From Caulobacteraceae bacterium (lineage in GTDB: Bacteria; Pseudomonadota; Alphaproteobacteria; Caulobacterales; Caulobacteraceae): a DNA stretch of 64,000 bases. Location: the NCBI GenBank assembly GCA_947476555.1, contig CANJRI010000003.1, forward strand, positions 22,536-86,535, given 5' to 3'. The notes beneath the pieces are model-generated. The model had not been told where the DNA came from. It searched no databases and was given only the letters and a program-made list of their open reading frames with translations. The position numbers and the translations under genes are program-made. Of the stretch, positions 49,977 through 58,571 are shown one piece after another (position 1 is the first letter of the stretch; every line of letters starts with the position of its first letter).

Positions 49977-50960
49977 CTAGGCCCGGGCGGGTTTGAGCGG
50001 CTCGGCCTCTTCCTCCCCGCGCCGCACCCCAAGACCCATCAGGACCGAGGCGGCGACGAAGAACGAGGAATAGGTGCCGACGACGATCCCGAAGATCATC
50101 GCGACGGAGAAGCCGAACAGGGCCTCGCCGCCAAACGCGGCCAGGACGCCCAGGGCCATCATGCCGGTGACGCCGGTGATCGCGGTCCGTGAGAGGGTCT
50201 CGTTGATCGACAGATCGATCACCTGGCCCAGCGGCATGCGCTTGTACTTACGCAGGTTCTCACGGATCCGGTCGAGCACCACGACGGTGTCGTTCACCGA
50301 ATAGCCGATGATGGTCAGGATGGCGGCGATGGAGGTGAGCGTGAACTCCATGCCGGTGACGGCGAACAGGCCGAAGGTCAGCAGGACGTCGTGCAGCAAC
50401 GCGGCGGCCGCGCCCAGGCCGAAGGTCAGGCCGAACCGGAACCAGATGTAGGTCATCATCATCAGGACCCCGAGCCCGAGGGCCAGGAAGCCGTTGCGGA
50501 ACAGCTCGCCCGAGACCTTCGGGCCCACCACTTCGGTACGCTTGAAGGTCAGGGGCCCGAGCGCCTTCACCAGCTCCGCCTTGGCAGACTCGACGGCTTG
50601 CGCCGGGTTGGCCGATTCCGGTGTCTCGAAGCGAACCATCGCGTCGTTGGGCGAGCCAAAGGCCTGGGGCTGCACGTCGCCCATGCCGATCCCGCTGAGG
50701 GTCGTACGAACCCGCTCCAGGTCAATCGGGCGCGGGGAGCTGAGCTCCAGCACCGTGCCGCCGCGGAAATCGACGCCGCAGTTCAGGCCGCCGCAGGGCG
50801 GAGTAAATGGCCACACGGTGAGGAAGACCGCCGCGACGGTGGCCGTGCCTGACAGCAGGGCCCAGAGCCAGGCCAGGTGCATGAACCGGAAATTGGTCTG
50901 GACTGGCAGCACCTTGATCATCGGCCACCACCCAGCACTCTTGGGAGGACGCTGGCTCAT
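49977..50960 (-). CDS. secF: protein translocase subunit SecF
   Basis: NCGVDFRGGTVLEL, YSVNDTVVVLDRIRENLR. Confidence 0.96.
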   Translation of the reverse strand: MSQRPPKSAGWWPMIKVLPVQTNFRFMHLAWLWALLSGTATVAAVFLTVWPFTPPCGGLNCGVDFRGGTVLELSSPRPIDLERVRTTLSGIGMGDVQPQAFGSPNDAMVRFETPESANPAQAVESAKAELVKALGPLTFKRTEVVGPKVSGELFRNGFLALGLGVLMMMTYIWFRFGLTFGLGAAAALLHDVLLTFGLFAVTGMEFTLTSIAAILTIIGYSVNDTVVVLDRIRENLRKYKRMPLGQVIDLSINETLSRTAITGVTGMMALGVLAAFGGEALFGFSVAMIFGIVVGTYSSFFVAASVLMGLGVRRGEEEAEPLKPARA

Positions 50961-52564
50961 GCGATCGGCAACCTTTTCGGCTTGGTGGTTCGCAACCAGA
51001 TGGTCAGCAGGATCTGGGTGACCATCACGGCGGTGAAGACCGAGGTGAAGACCCCGATCGCCAGGGTCCAGGCGAAGCCTTTCACCGGTCCGGCGCCGAG
51101 GGAGAACATGATCAACGCCGCGCCCAGGTGGGTGATGTTGGCGTCGAAGATCGTCAGCATGGCCCGGCTGAATCCCGCCTCCATGGCCGCGATCACGGTG
51201 CGGCCGTTGCGGACCTCCTCGCGCATGCGCTCGTAGATCAGCACGTTGGCGTCCACCGCCACCGCGAGGGTGAGGATCAGGCCGGCGATGCCGGGGAGGG
51301 TGAGCGTGGCCTGGGTTAGCGACATGGCCCCGACGATCAGCAGGCCGTTGACCAGCAGGGCGATGATCGAGACCCCGCCGAACAGGAAGCCGTAGGTGAG
51401 CACCATGAAGATCAGCACCAAGACAATGGCGATCACGGCGGATATCTGCCCGGCGACCACGGCGTCCGCGCCAAGTTCGGCGCCGACGGTGCTCTGCTGC
51501 TCGACCTTCAGCGGCGCCGGCAGGGCCCCGGCGCGCAGCAGGATCGCCAGGTCGTTGGCGGTCTGGGCCGTGTAGTTGCCGGTGATCCGGCCGCTGCCCC
51601 CGGTGATCGCGGTCTGGATGGTGGGCGCCGAGATGACCTTGCCATCGAGGACGATGGCGAAGCGCTTGCCGATGCTCTGGGTGGTCACGTCGGCGAAGCG
51701 GCGGGCGCCCTGGCCGTTCAGGCGGAACGACACTTCCGGCGACCCGGTCTGCTGATCGAAGGACTGCGCCGCGTGCACCAGCATCTCGCCGGTCACCTGG
51801 GCGCGGCGCTGGACCACGTAGAAGGGTTGGTAGTCGTCGCCGGGCAACAGCTGGGTGCCCGGGGGCAGGCGGCCTGCCTGGGCCTCGGCGAGGTTGGCGG
51901 TCTCGTCCACCATCTGGAAGGTCAGCTTGGCGGTCTGGCCGATGATGTCCTTCAGGCGTTGTGGGTCGCTCTCGCCCGGCGCCTGGACAACGATCCGGTT
52001 GGAGCCCTGGCGGATGATGGTCGGCTCACGGGTCCCCAGCTCATCGATCCGTCGCCGGATGATCTCGATGGACTGCTCCACCGCACGCGAAGCCTCGGTC
52101 TGCAGGGCCGCCGGCGGCGTGGAGACACGGATCAGCGCGCCGTCGGTGGTGACATTGAGCGTCCGCCCGCCGCCGCCGCCGGGCTGGGCGGAGGCCGGGT
52201 CGGTGAGGCTGTTGCGCAGCTGCGTGGCCGCGGTCTGGACCTGGGCCGGGTCGGTGACGCGGACGGTGATGTCCCCGCCCACCACACCGAGGTCGGCGAA
52301 GGCGATCTGCGCGTCCCGGAACTGTGTGCGGATATCCTCGACGGTGTTGGTCAGCTGCTCCTTGCGCAGGGCGGCCGTGTCAACTTCGAGCAGCAGATAG
52401 GAACCGCCCTGGAGGTCCAGGCCGAGGTTCATCGTGTTCTTGGGCATGAAGCCCGGCAGGCTCTCGCGGACGCTGGGCGACAGGGCGTTGGGCAGCGAAA
52501 AGATCGCCCCAAGCACCGCCGACAGCACGACGAGCAGGACCTTCCAGCGGGAGAGGCTCAGCAT
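50957..52564 (-). CDS. secD: protein translocase subunit SecD
   Basis: NLGLDLQGGSYLLLEVD, GIAGLILTLAVAVDANVLIYERMREEVR. Confidence 0.97.
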   Translation of the reverse strand: MLSLSRWKVLLVVLSAVLGAIFSLPNALSPSVRESLPGFMPKNTMNLGLDLQGGSYLLLEVDTAALRKEQLTNTVEDIRTQFRDAQIAFADLGVVGGDITVRVTDPAQVQTAATQLRNSLTDPASAQPGGGGGRTLNVTTDGALIRVSTPPAALQTEASRAVEQSIEIIRRRIDELGTREPTIIRQGSNRIVVQAPGESDPQRLKDIIGQTAKLTFQMVDETANLAEAQAGRLPPGTQLLPGDDYQPFYVVQRRAQVTGEMLVHAAQSFDQQTGSPEVSFRLNGQGARRFADVTTQSIGKRFAIVLDGKVISAPTIQTAITGGSGRITGNYTAQTANDLAILLRAGALPAPLKVEQQSTVGAELGADAVVAGQISAVIAIVLVLIFMVLTYGFLFGGVSIIALLVNGLLIVGAMSLTQATLTLPGIAGLILTLAVAVDANVLIYERMREEVRNGRTVIAAMEAGFSRAMLTIFDANITHLGAALIMFSLGAGPVKGFAWTLAIGVFTSVFTAVMVTQILLTIWLRTTKPKRLPIA

Positions 52565-52582
52565 CGGATTTGGGCTCTGGTC

Positions 52583-52927
52583 CTAGACCTTGTCGTTGGC
52601 GGGCGCGGGTTCGCCCTTGGTGCGCACGTCCGAGATCATGGTCTTGACCACCTTCACGGTGACGCCGGTGGCGATCTCGACGCCGACTTCCTTGTCCTCG
52701 ACGCGGACCACCTTGCCGATCACGCCGGACGGCAGGACCACGGTGTCGCCGCGCTTGATCGCGGCCAGCAGGGCTTGATGCTGCTTCATGCGGGTCTGCT
52801 GCGGGCGGATGAGCAGGAAGTAGAACAGCACCACGAGGGCGACCAGCGGCAGGAACTGGATCAGCATGGCCTGGGGCCCGGCTGGGGCGGCGCCAGCGGC
52901 TTGAGCGTAGGCAGGTGTGGCGAACAT
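52583..52927 (-). CDS. yajC: preprotein translocase subunit YajC
   Basis: PLVALVVLFYFLLIRPQQTRMKQHQALLAAIKRGDTVVLPSGVIGKV. Confidence 0.95.
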   Translation of the reverse strand: MFATPAYAQAAGAAPAGPQAMLIQFLPLVALVVLFYFLLIRPQQTRMKQHQALLAAIKRGDTVVLPSGVIGKVVRVEDKEVGVEIATGVTVKVVKTMISDVRTKGEPAPANDKV

Positions 52928-53044
52928 GGCCTCTCCGGAGGTGGCGTCCGGACCCGTTTCGGGGGGCCCGGTTTCAGGGTGGCCGGAAGCTAGGCGCTGA
53001 GACCGGGTTTTGCAATGGAACCCGGGGCGGTCTAAGCGGGCCCC

Positions 53045-53872
53045 ATGAAAACGGTGCTCACCCGCATCGCCGAAGCCCTTGAACGGCTGGCGCCGCCGGC
53101 CCGCGAAGGCGCTGACTTCGGCCAGGCCCGCCTGTTCCGGCACGATCCGGCGACCGGCGCCTTCCACCCGGCGCCTGACTATCCCCTGCCCCTGGAAAGC
53201 CTGGTGGGCGTCGATCGCCAGAAGGCGAGCGTGTTGGGCAACCTGGAACGGTTCGCCGCCGGCCTGCCCTACAACCATGTCCTGCTGTGGGGCGTGCGGG
53301 GAACCGGCAAGAGCTCGCTGGCCAAGGCCGCCTTCATGGCGATCGCAAAAGACGCCGCCGCGCTCAAGCTGGTGGAGGTGGACCGGGACGAGGTGGCCGC
53401 CCTGCCCGCCCTGTTCGACGAATTGCGCGGGCGGCCCGAGCGGTTCGTGGTGCTCTGCGACGACCTTTCCTTCGAGGAGGGGGCGGCCGCGGCCAAGGCG
53501 CTGAAGTCGGCCCTGGAGGGGGGCGTCTCCGGCCCGCCGGCCAATGTGCTGTTCCTGGCCACCTCCAACCGCCGGCACCTGATGCCCCGGGGCCACGGGG
53601 AGGACCGGGGCTTGGTGGCCGCGCACGAAGACGCCGAGGAGGAGGTCAGCGTCTCCGACCGCTTCGGCCTGTGGATCGGCTTCCCGCCCATGGACCAGCC
53701 AACCTATCTGGCGGCCGTCGCGGCCTATGCGGCGCGGTTCGGCCTCGCCGTCCCCGACCTGGAGCGGCGGGCGCTGCAATGGTCACAGCTACGCGGCGGC
53801 CGGTCCGGGCGGGTCGCGTGGCAGTTCATCCGCGACCTGGCGGGCGAACTCGGCAAGCCGCTGCCGCTCTGA
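53045..53872 (+). CDS. DUF815 family ATP-binding (AAA-like) protein
   Basis: PYNHVLLWGVRGTGKSSLAKA, VLCDDLSFEE, NVLFLATSNRRHLMPR. Confidence 0.92.
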   Translation: MKTVLTRIAEALERLAPPAREGADFGQARLFRHDPATGAFHPAPDYPLPLESLVGVDRQKASVLGNLERFAAGLPYNHVLLWGVRGTGKSSLAKAAFMAIAKDAAALKLVEVDRDEVAALPALFDELRGRPERFVVLCDDLSFEEGAAAAKALKSALEGGVSGPPANVLFLATSNRRHLMPRGHGEDRGLVAAHEDAEEEVSVSDRFGLWIGFPPMDQPTYLAAVAAYAARFGLAVPDLERRALQWSQLRGGRSGRVAWQFIRDLAGELGKPLPL

Positions 53873-53890
53873 GCGTTTTCGGACATCACT

Positions 53891-53979
53891 CCGCTCGTCC
53901 CCGCGAAGGCGAGGATCCAAGCGGGGGTTGCGACTAGCTCGGATTCGGCTTGGGTCCCCGCCTGCGCGGGGATGAGCGG
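53891..53979. repeat. imperfect inverted repeat of the GGGTCCCCGCNTGCGCGGGGATGAGCGG dispersed family
   Basis: Arms of about 32 nt at 53891-53922 and 53948-53979. Confidence 0.75.
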
Positions 53980-53985
53980 GGTTGT

Positions 53986-54543
53986 TCAGGCCGAGCTTTC
54001 GTGGCGCCAGGGTAGATCGTCGAGGCTGTGCCCCTCGCCAGGCCCGTCCTCGTTGTCGGCCTCGGCCTCCTCATCGTCGGCGGCCCCGGTACGGCCCAGG
54101 GCGACGCGAAGGCGGTCGATATGCTGTTCGGGCGTGAGGTCCAGGAAGGCCGGCCGCTCGGTCTCGCGCTCCAGCCATTCGCCGGCCCGGCGCAGGACGT
54201 AGTCCACCTCGCTGTCGCCGACCTCCGGATCCTCGTCCGCGTACCGCTCTATGGCCTCGCGGACCCGGGCGCGGTGCTGGGCGACCACGGCGCGCCGCGC
54301 CTCGGCGACCTGCTCGCGCGCCTCGACGACGCGGCGGCGCTCGCCGTCCTTCAGGCGGACGATCAGAGCCAGACAGTGACGGACCGAACGGGAGACCCGC
54401 TCGAAGCTGCGGGCGAGGTTGTTCGCGACCGCGTCATCCTCGGCGGCGGCGCTGCGGGCGGCGAGGTCGCGCGCCATCGCCAGGCCGAGCTCGGCCAGCT
54501 CCCGGAGCATTTCGCTGTCACGATCTGCGGCTTCGGCGGACAT
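53986..54543 (-). CDS. unknown protein, paralog of 35900..36445 (DLPWR C-terminal motif)
   Basis: MSAEAADRDSEMLRELAELGLAMARDLAARSAAAEDDAVANNLARSFERVSRSVRHCLAL...SLDDLPWR. Confidence 0.8.
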   Translation of the reverse strand: MSAEAADRDSEMLRELAELGLAMARDLAARSAAAEDDAVANNLARSFERVSRSVRHCLALIVRLKDGERRRVVEAREQVAEARRAVVAQHRARVREAIERYADEDPEVGDSEVDYVLRRAGEWLERETERPAFLDLTPEQHIDRLRVALGRTGAADDEEAEADNEDGPGEGHSLDDLPWRHESSA

Positions 54544-54558
54544 GAACAAAACAGGAAC
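54544..54558 (-). promoter_or_regulatory. LexA/SOS box GTTC-CTGTTTT-GTTC
   Basis: Exact GTTC-N7-GTTC directly abutting the ATG at 54543. Confidence 0.75.
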
Positions 54559-54660
54559 ATGTTCACGCTGCAGGGTCAAGGCTTTTAGAAGCTCGCGGGG
54601 GCGCGGTTAAGCATTTCGTTGAAGAGATCGCGCCGCCTGCTCAGTACTAGAGCGTAAGCC

Positions 54661-54858
54661 TTACGGTAGACGATTGCCGGCGCAATCGACCGAGAACAGC
54701 CGCGTCACACCCATCATCACCACCACGCGCTCGCAGCCGTCATGCTCGGCCAGAACCTTCGGAATCGTATCCACGATAGCTTTGGGATCACGCGCCTCGA
54801 TTCGCTGTGAAGGCCTGTGGGCAGGGTCCCCCGGATAGTAGATCAGCAAATGATACAC
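54661..54858 (-). CDS. hypothetical protein, 65 aa
   Basis: MYHLLIYYPGDPAHRPSQRIEARDPKAIVDTIPKVLAEHDGCERVVVMMGVTRLFSVDCAGNRLP. Confidence 0.55.
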   Translation of the reverse strand: MYHLLIYYPGDPAHRPSQRIEARDPKAIVDTIPKVLAEHDGCERVVVMMGVTRLFSVDCAGNRLP

Positions 54859-55132
54859 ACGCGCTCCCTGCGTCCTGCTAACCGACGCACTCGCCGCCCG
54901 TTCCGCCTCCCGCGCGAACGGGGATACCCGAAATGGGGGTTCTAAAGGTCTGATCGGGCATACGGCTGTCCGCCCGGCCCGTTGCGGACACCATCACTCC
55001 GGCGCGAACGTGCGTCGCTGCCCTTGAGCCATTCAAATCGGTCGGAACTTTGCGCAGCCGCAGCCGTTTGGCCCCAGTGCCAGCGGCCACGGCGAAGCCG
55101 TTGAAAAACTCGGCGGTGCGGGGGAAGCAGAC

Positions 55133-56293
55133 ATGAAAACGGCCACAGCGTCCACTGACGCGCTCGACTCCGCGGAAGCGGGGCGACGCCTCGCAGAGGA
55201 GATTCAGCACGGACTGGGGGGCCAGCCTAAGGCCATCATGATCTTCGCCGCGCCCTCGTACGATCACGAAGCGCTTCTGGCGGCCCTCGCCGCACGGTGC
55301 CCCGATGCTTTGATCGTGGGGGCCTCGTCGGCGGGCGAATTCCTAAACCAGCAACGCGGTGAAGGCTTGGCTTGCGCCCTGGGTTTGACCGGCGAGGACG
55401 TCCGCTTTGGAGTTGGGGTGACGCGCGAAATCACCTCCGACGCCGCCGCAGCGGCTCGGCAGATCGTCTCCGGTTTTAGCGGACTTGCCGACTACACCTT
55501 CCCCTACCGGTCCGCCCTCGTGATGGCTGACGCGCTGGCTGGACACGCTGACGTCCTGGTTGACGAGCTGACCCTTGCAACGGCAGGCCAGTACCAGTTC
55601 TTTGGTGGCGGCGCGGGAGACAATGCGCAGTTCCAGCGCACGTCGGTTTTCTGCGGGCGCGAAGTGCTAAATGGCGCGGCCGTCGCCCTGGAAATACTGA
55701 CGGAAAAGCCGATTGGTGTCGGCGTCCGTCACGGCTGGGCTCCGGCGTCTGCTCCCTTCCGAGTCACTCAGGCCGACGGGATGCGACTCGTCAGCCTCAA
55801 CGGACTGCCGGCGGCCGAGGCTTTCGAAGCGCACGCCAGGACCACAGCACAGACCTTGGACAGAGCGGCGCCGATCCCCTTCTTCCTGCACAACATCCTT
55901 GGGATAGAGGCAGGAGACGCCCACCGGCTCCGCGTCCCGCTCGCCATTCTCGCGGACGGATCGGTGCTGTGCGCAGCGGAGGTGCCCCAGGGCTCGGTCG
56001 TCTACATCATGCGCGCTTCGGCCGCCTCGGCTGTGGAGGCCGCGCAGGAAGCGACGCAGGCTGCGTTGGCGGCCCTCGGTGAGCATAAGCCGCAGGCCGC
56101 TCTCTTCTTCGACTGCGTGGCTACCCGGCTTCGGATGGGTGATCAATTCGGCGAGGAAGTCGGGGTCGTGCGAGACCAACTTTCCGGCGCAGACCTGCTC
56201 GGCTGCAATACCCATGGCCAGATCGCTCGGGCGGAAGGCCAGTTTGAGGGCTTCCACAACTGCACAGCGGTCGTGGCGGTGCTCCCGGAGTGA
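55133..56293 (+). CDS. FIST (FIST N + FIST C) sensory protein
   Basis: GGQPKAIMIFAAPSYDHEALLAALAARCPDALIVGASSAGEF...GHADVLVDELTLATAGQYQFFGGGAGDNAQF...AALFFDCVATRLRMGDQF. Confidence 0.9.
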   Translation: MKTATASTDALDSAEAGRRLAEEIQHGLGGQPKAIMIFAAPSYDHEALLAALAARCPDALIVGASSAGEFLNQQRGEGLACALGLTGEDVRFGVGVTREITSDAAAAARQIVSGFSGLADYTFPYRSALVMADALAGHADVLVDELTLATAGQYQFFGGGAGDNAQFQRTSVFCGREVLNGAAVALEILTEKPIGVGVRHGWAPASAPFRVTQADGMRLVSLNGLPAAEAFEAHARTTAQTLDRAAPIPFFLHNILGIEAGDAHRLRVPLAILADGSVLCAAEVPQGSVVYIMRASAASAVEAAQEATQAALAALGEHKPQAALFFDCVATRLRMGDQFGEEVGVVRDQLSGADLLGCNTHGQIARAEGQFEGFHNCTAVVAVLPE

Positions 56294-58122
56294 TCTCGAC
56301 AAGCGCCCGCGATCTGGGTGGGCTCCTCTCGGCCCTCGCCGATCGGCGAACAAGGGCCGCTCAGGCTACGGCCGTCGCGCGGCAACTCGGTTCAAAAGAC
56401 CTCCTCGTGCTCCTGCGCGACCCGGAACTGGGCGTGCTCCGTCCCGCGCCCGGCTTCCCGCAGACGCTCGCAGGCGGCCCGACCTGGTCCGCACTTTTGG
56501 CGAGGTGCGATCAAGTCGGCGCTTTTCGGACAGAGGTGCATCATCCCGATCCCCAACATCTTCAAGCGGCCGACGTCTGGGCTGGGCAAGAGGGGACGGT
56601 GCTGCTGCTCATCGGCGGAGAACACCGGGTCCGGGCCGAGGAGGTCGCCGAGGCTGCGGGACTGTTGATCGCCTTACTGCAGTCTGAAGCGCGTGAGGAG
56701 GCTGCGGCGGCCAGCGCCCGCTCGGCCGGGGACGCAACACGCCGCGCCCTCGCCCTTGCTTCCTCTCTTGATCAAGCGCGGTCTCAGCTGGCGTCGAATG
56801 CGCGAAGCTTGCGGGAGGCGCTGGCCGAGGCGGCCCGCCTCAACCGGGAGCTTCGGGCCTTGAACGAGACGCTGGAGCAGCGGGTACAAGAGGAAATCGC
56901 GGAGCGCATGAAGGCAGAAAGCGCTCTGCGGCAGGCACAAAAGATGGAAGCCATCGGACAGCTGACGGGTGGCGTCGCTCACGACTTCAACAACCTGCTG
57001 ACCGTGATAATGGGCGGACTCGACAACATTGCCCGCCAGCTCGATGCAGGCTCCGCTGACCGGGATGACGCTCGCCTGCGCCGGGCGGTGGAGATGGCGA
57101 CCCAGTCCGCCGAGCGGGCCGCGACGCTAACTTCCCGCCTGCTCGCCTTCTCCCGCCGACAAGCGCTGGATCCCAAGCCTTTGAAGGCCGACCGACTGGT
57201 TCATGACATCGGCGAGCTCCTACAGCGCTCAATCGGCGAGCATATTATCCTCGAGCTCGTGGCCTCTGCCGGTCTTTGGCCGGCATTCGCGGATCCTAAC
57301 GAGCTGGAGCAGGCGCTCCTCAACCTCGCCGTCAATGCTCGGGACGCGATGCCAGAGGGCGGCAAACTCACGATCGAGACCCAGAATGTCTTCCTGGACG
57401 ATGCGTACCTGTCGACGGTGCCCGAGCCTGTTTCCCCAGGCCAGTATGTGATGCTCGCCGTATCTGACACGGGACATGGGATGGACGGCGACACCCTGTC
57501 CCGCGTGTTTGAACCGTTCTTCACGACGAAAGAAACCGGCAAGGGGACCGGTCTAGGCCTGAGCCAAGTGTACGGGTTCTTGCGCCAGTCAGGCGGTCAC
57601 GTACGGGTCTATAGCGAGTTAGATCAGGGTACGACCGTGAAACTGTACCTTCCACGCTTCCATGGCGAGGTGGCCTCTCCCGGAGTGGCGCCGGAACCTC
57701 CTGATATGTCGCTGCTCCGCGGGAAGGAGCTCGTGCTCCTCGTAGAGGACGATGACGGAGTACGCACCTACTCCAGCGGCGTTCTGCGGGAACTGGGCTA
57801 CACGGTCATCGAGGCAGGCGACGCCGCGAGCGCGTTGGCGGCTTTGGAAGAACACCCCCGAGTAGACCTATTGTTCACCGACGTCGTCCTTCCGGGCGGA
57901 GTTCACGGTCACAAGCTGGCGGCCCAGGTGCGAGAGCGCCGGCCGGGGGTCCAGGTGCTCTTCACCAGCGGCTACACGCGAAACGCAATCGTTCATAATG
58001 GCCGGCTCGATCCCGGAGTGCAGCTGATCACCAAGCCTTTTACCTACGAGGACCTGGCGCTGCGTGTCCGGCGTCTGCTGGACGCCTCCGGCCCGAGGAG
58101 CGACGGCGAAGCCAAGAGCTGA
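56290..58122 (+). CDS. hybrid sensor histidine kinase with C-terminal receiver domain
   Basis: GAF-like N-term; H-box GGVAHDFNNLLTVIMGGLDNIARQ; KGTGLGLSQVYGFLRQSGGHV; receiver VLLVEDDDGVRTYSSGVLRELGY, GTG start overlapping the FIST stop. Confidence 0.93.
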   Translation: MISTSARDLGGLLSALADRRTRAAQATAVARQLGSKDLLVLLRDPELGVLRPAPGFPQTLAGGPTWSALLARCDQVGAFRTEVHHPDPQHLQAADVWAGQEGTVLLLIGGEHRVRAEEVAEAAGLLIALLQSEAREEAAAASARSAGDATRRALALASSLDQARSQLASNARSLREALAEAARLNRELRALNETLEQRVQEEIAERMKAESALRQAQKMEAIGQLTGGVAHDFNNLLTVIMGGLDNIARQLDAGSADRDDARLRRAVEMATQSAERAATLTSRLLAFSRRQALDPKPLKADRLVHDIGELLQRSIGEHIILELVASAGLWPAFADPNELEQALLNLAVNARDAMPEGGKLTIETQNVFLDDAYLSTVPEPVSPGQYVMLAVSDTGHGMDGDTLSRVFEPFFTTKETGKGTGLGLSQVYGFLRQSGGHVRVYSELDQGTTVKLYLPRFHGEVASPGVAPEPPDMSLLRGKELVLLVEDDDGVRTYSSGVLRELGYTVIEAGDAASALAALEEHPRVDLLFTDVVLPGGVHGHKLAAQVRERRPGVQVLFTSGYTRNAIVHNGRLDPGVQLITKPFTYEDLALRVRRLLDASGPRSDGEAKS

Positions 58123-58160
58123 ACAGAGGCGATGTCCGCTAACTACCCTTCGCAGACGTT

Positions 58161-58346
58161 TCAAGCGATCCAGAACCAAACGACATTAAGCAGGCCGCCT
58201 ACTAGGATACCTAGCGCCGCAGAATTGATGAGGTCCTGGCCTGCCAGCACCGCGGAGACGGCAATTACCGCCGCAAAAACCACCCATCGCATTAGGACGA
58301 TCGGCCAATGCCGTTTCAGCCAAGCCGCATCATACCCACCTGCCAT
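58161..58346 (-). CDS. small two-TM hypothetical protein, 61 aa
   Basis: MAGGYDAAWLKRHWPIVLMRWVVFAAVIAVSAVLAGQDLINSAALGILVGGLLNVVWFWIA. Confidence 0.5.
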   Translation of the reverse strand: MAGGYDAAWLKRHWPIVLMRWVVFAAVIAVSAVLAGQDLINSAALGILVGGLLNVVWFWIA

Positions 58347-58380
58347 CGCTGGATGGTCAGGTTTATTGTTTAGGGGGTCA

Positions 58381-58402
58381 ATGTCCGCTCCCGACCCATT
58401 GC
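58381..58402. repeat. dispersed repeat copy (reverse complement) ATGTCCGCTCCCGACCCATTGC
   Basis: Related to the GCAATGGGTGGGAAGCGGACAT core. Confidence 0.6.
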
Positions 58403-58571
58403 TGACCTTCGGCAGGTCCGCTTCCAGGCAGTGGCGACGGCCTCTCCTGAGATAGGTTGATCTTCCCCGCCGAGGGGATAGTTTCCTTCCAGTCCACGCG
58501 TTCAGCGATGCAACATTTCGCGATCAACGGGCAGTCACGTCGCCCGTCAATGATATGGGGGAGATTTGGAC

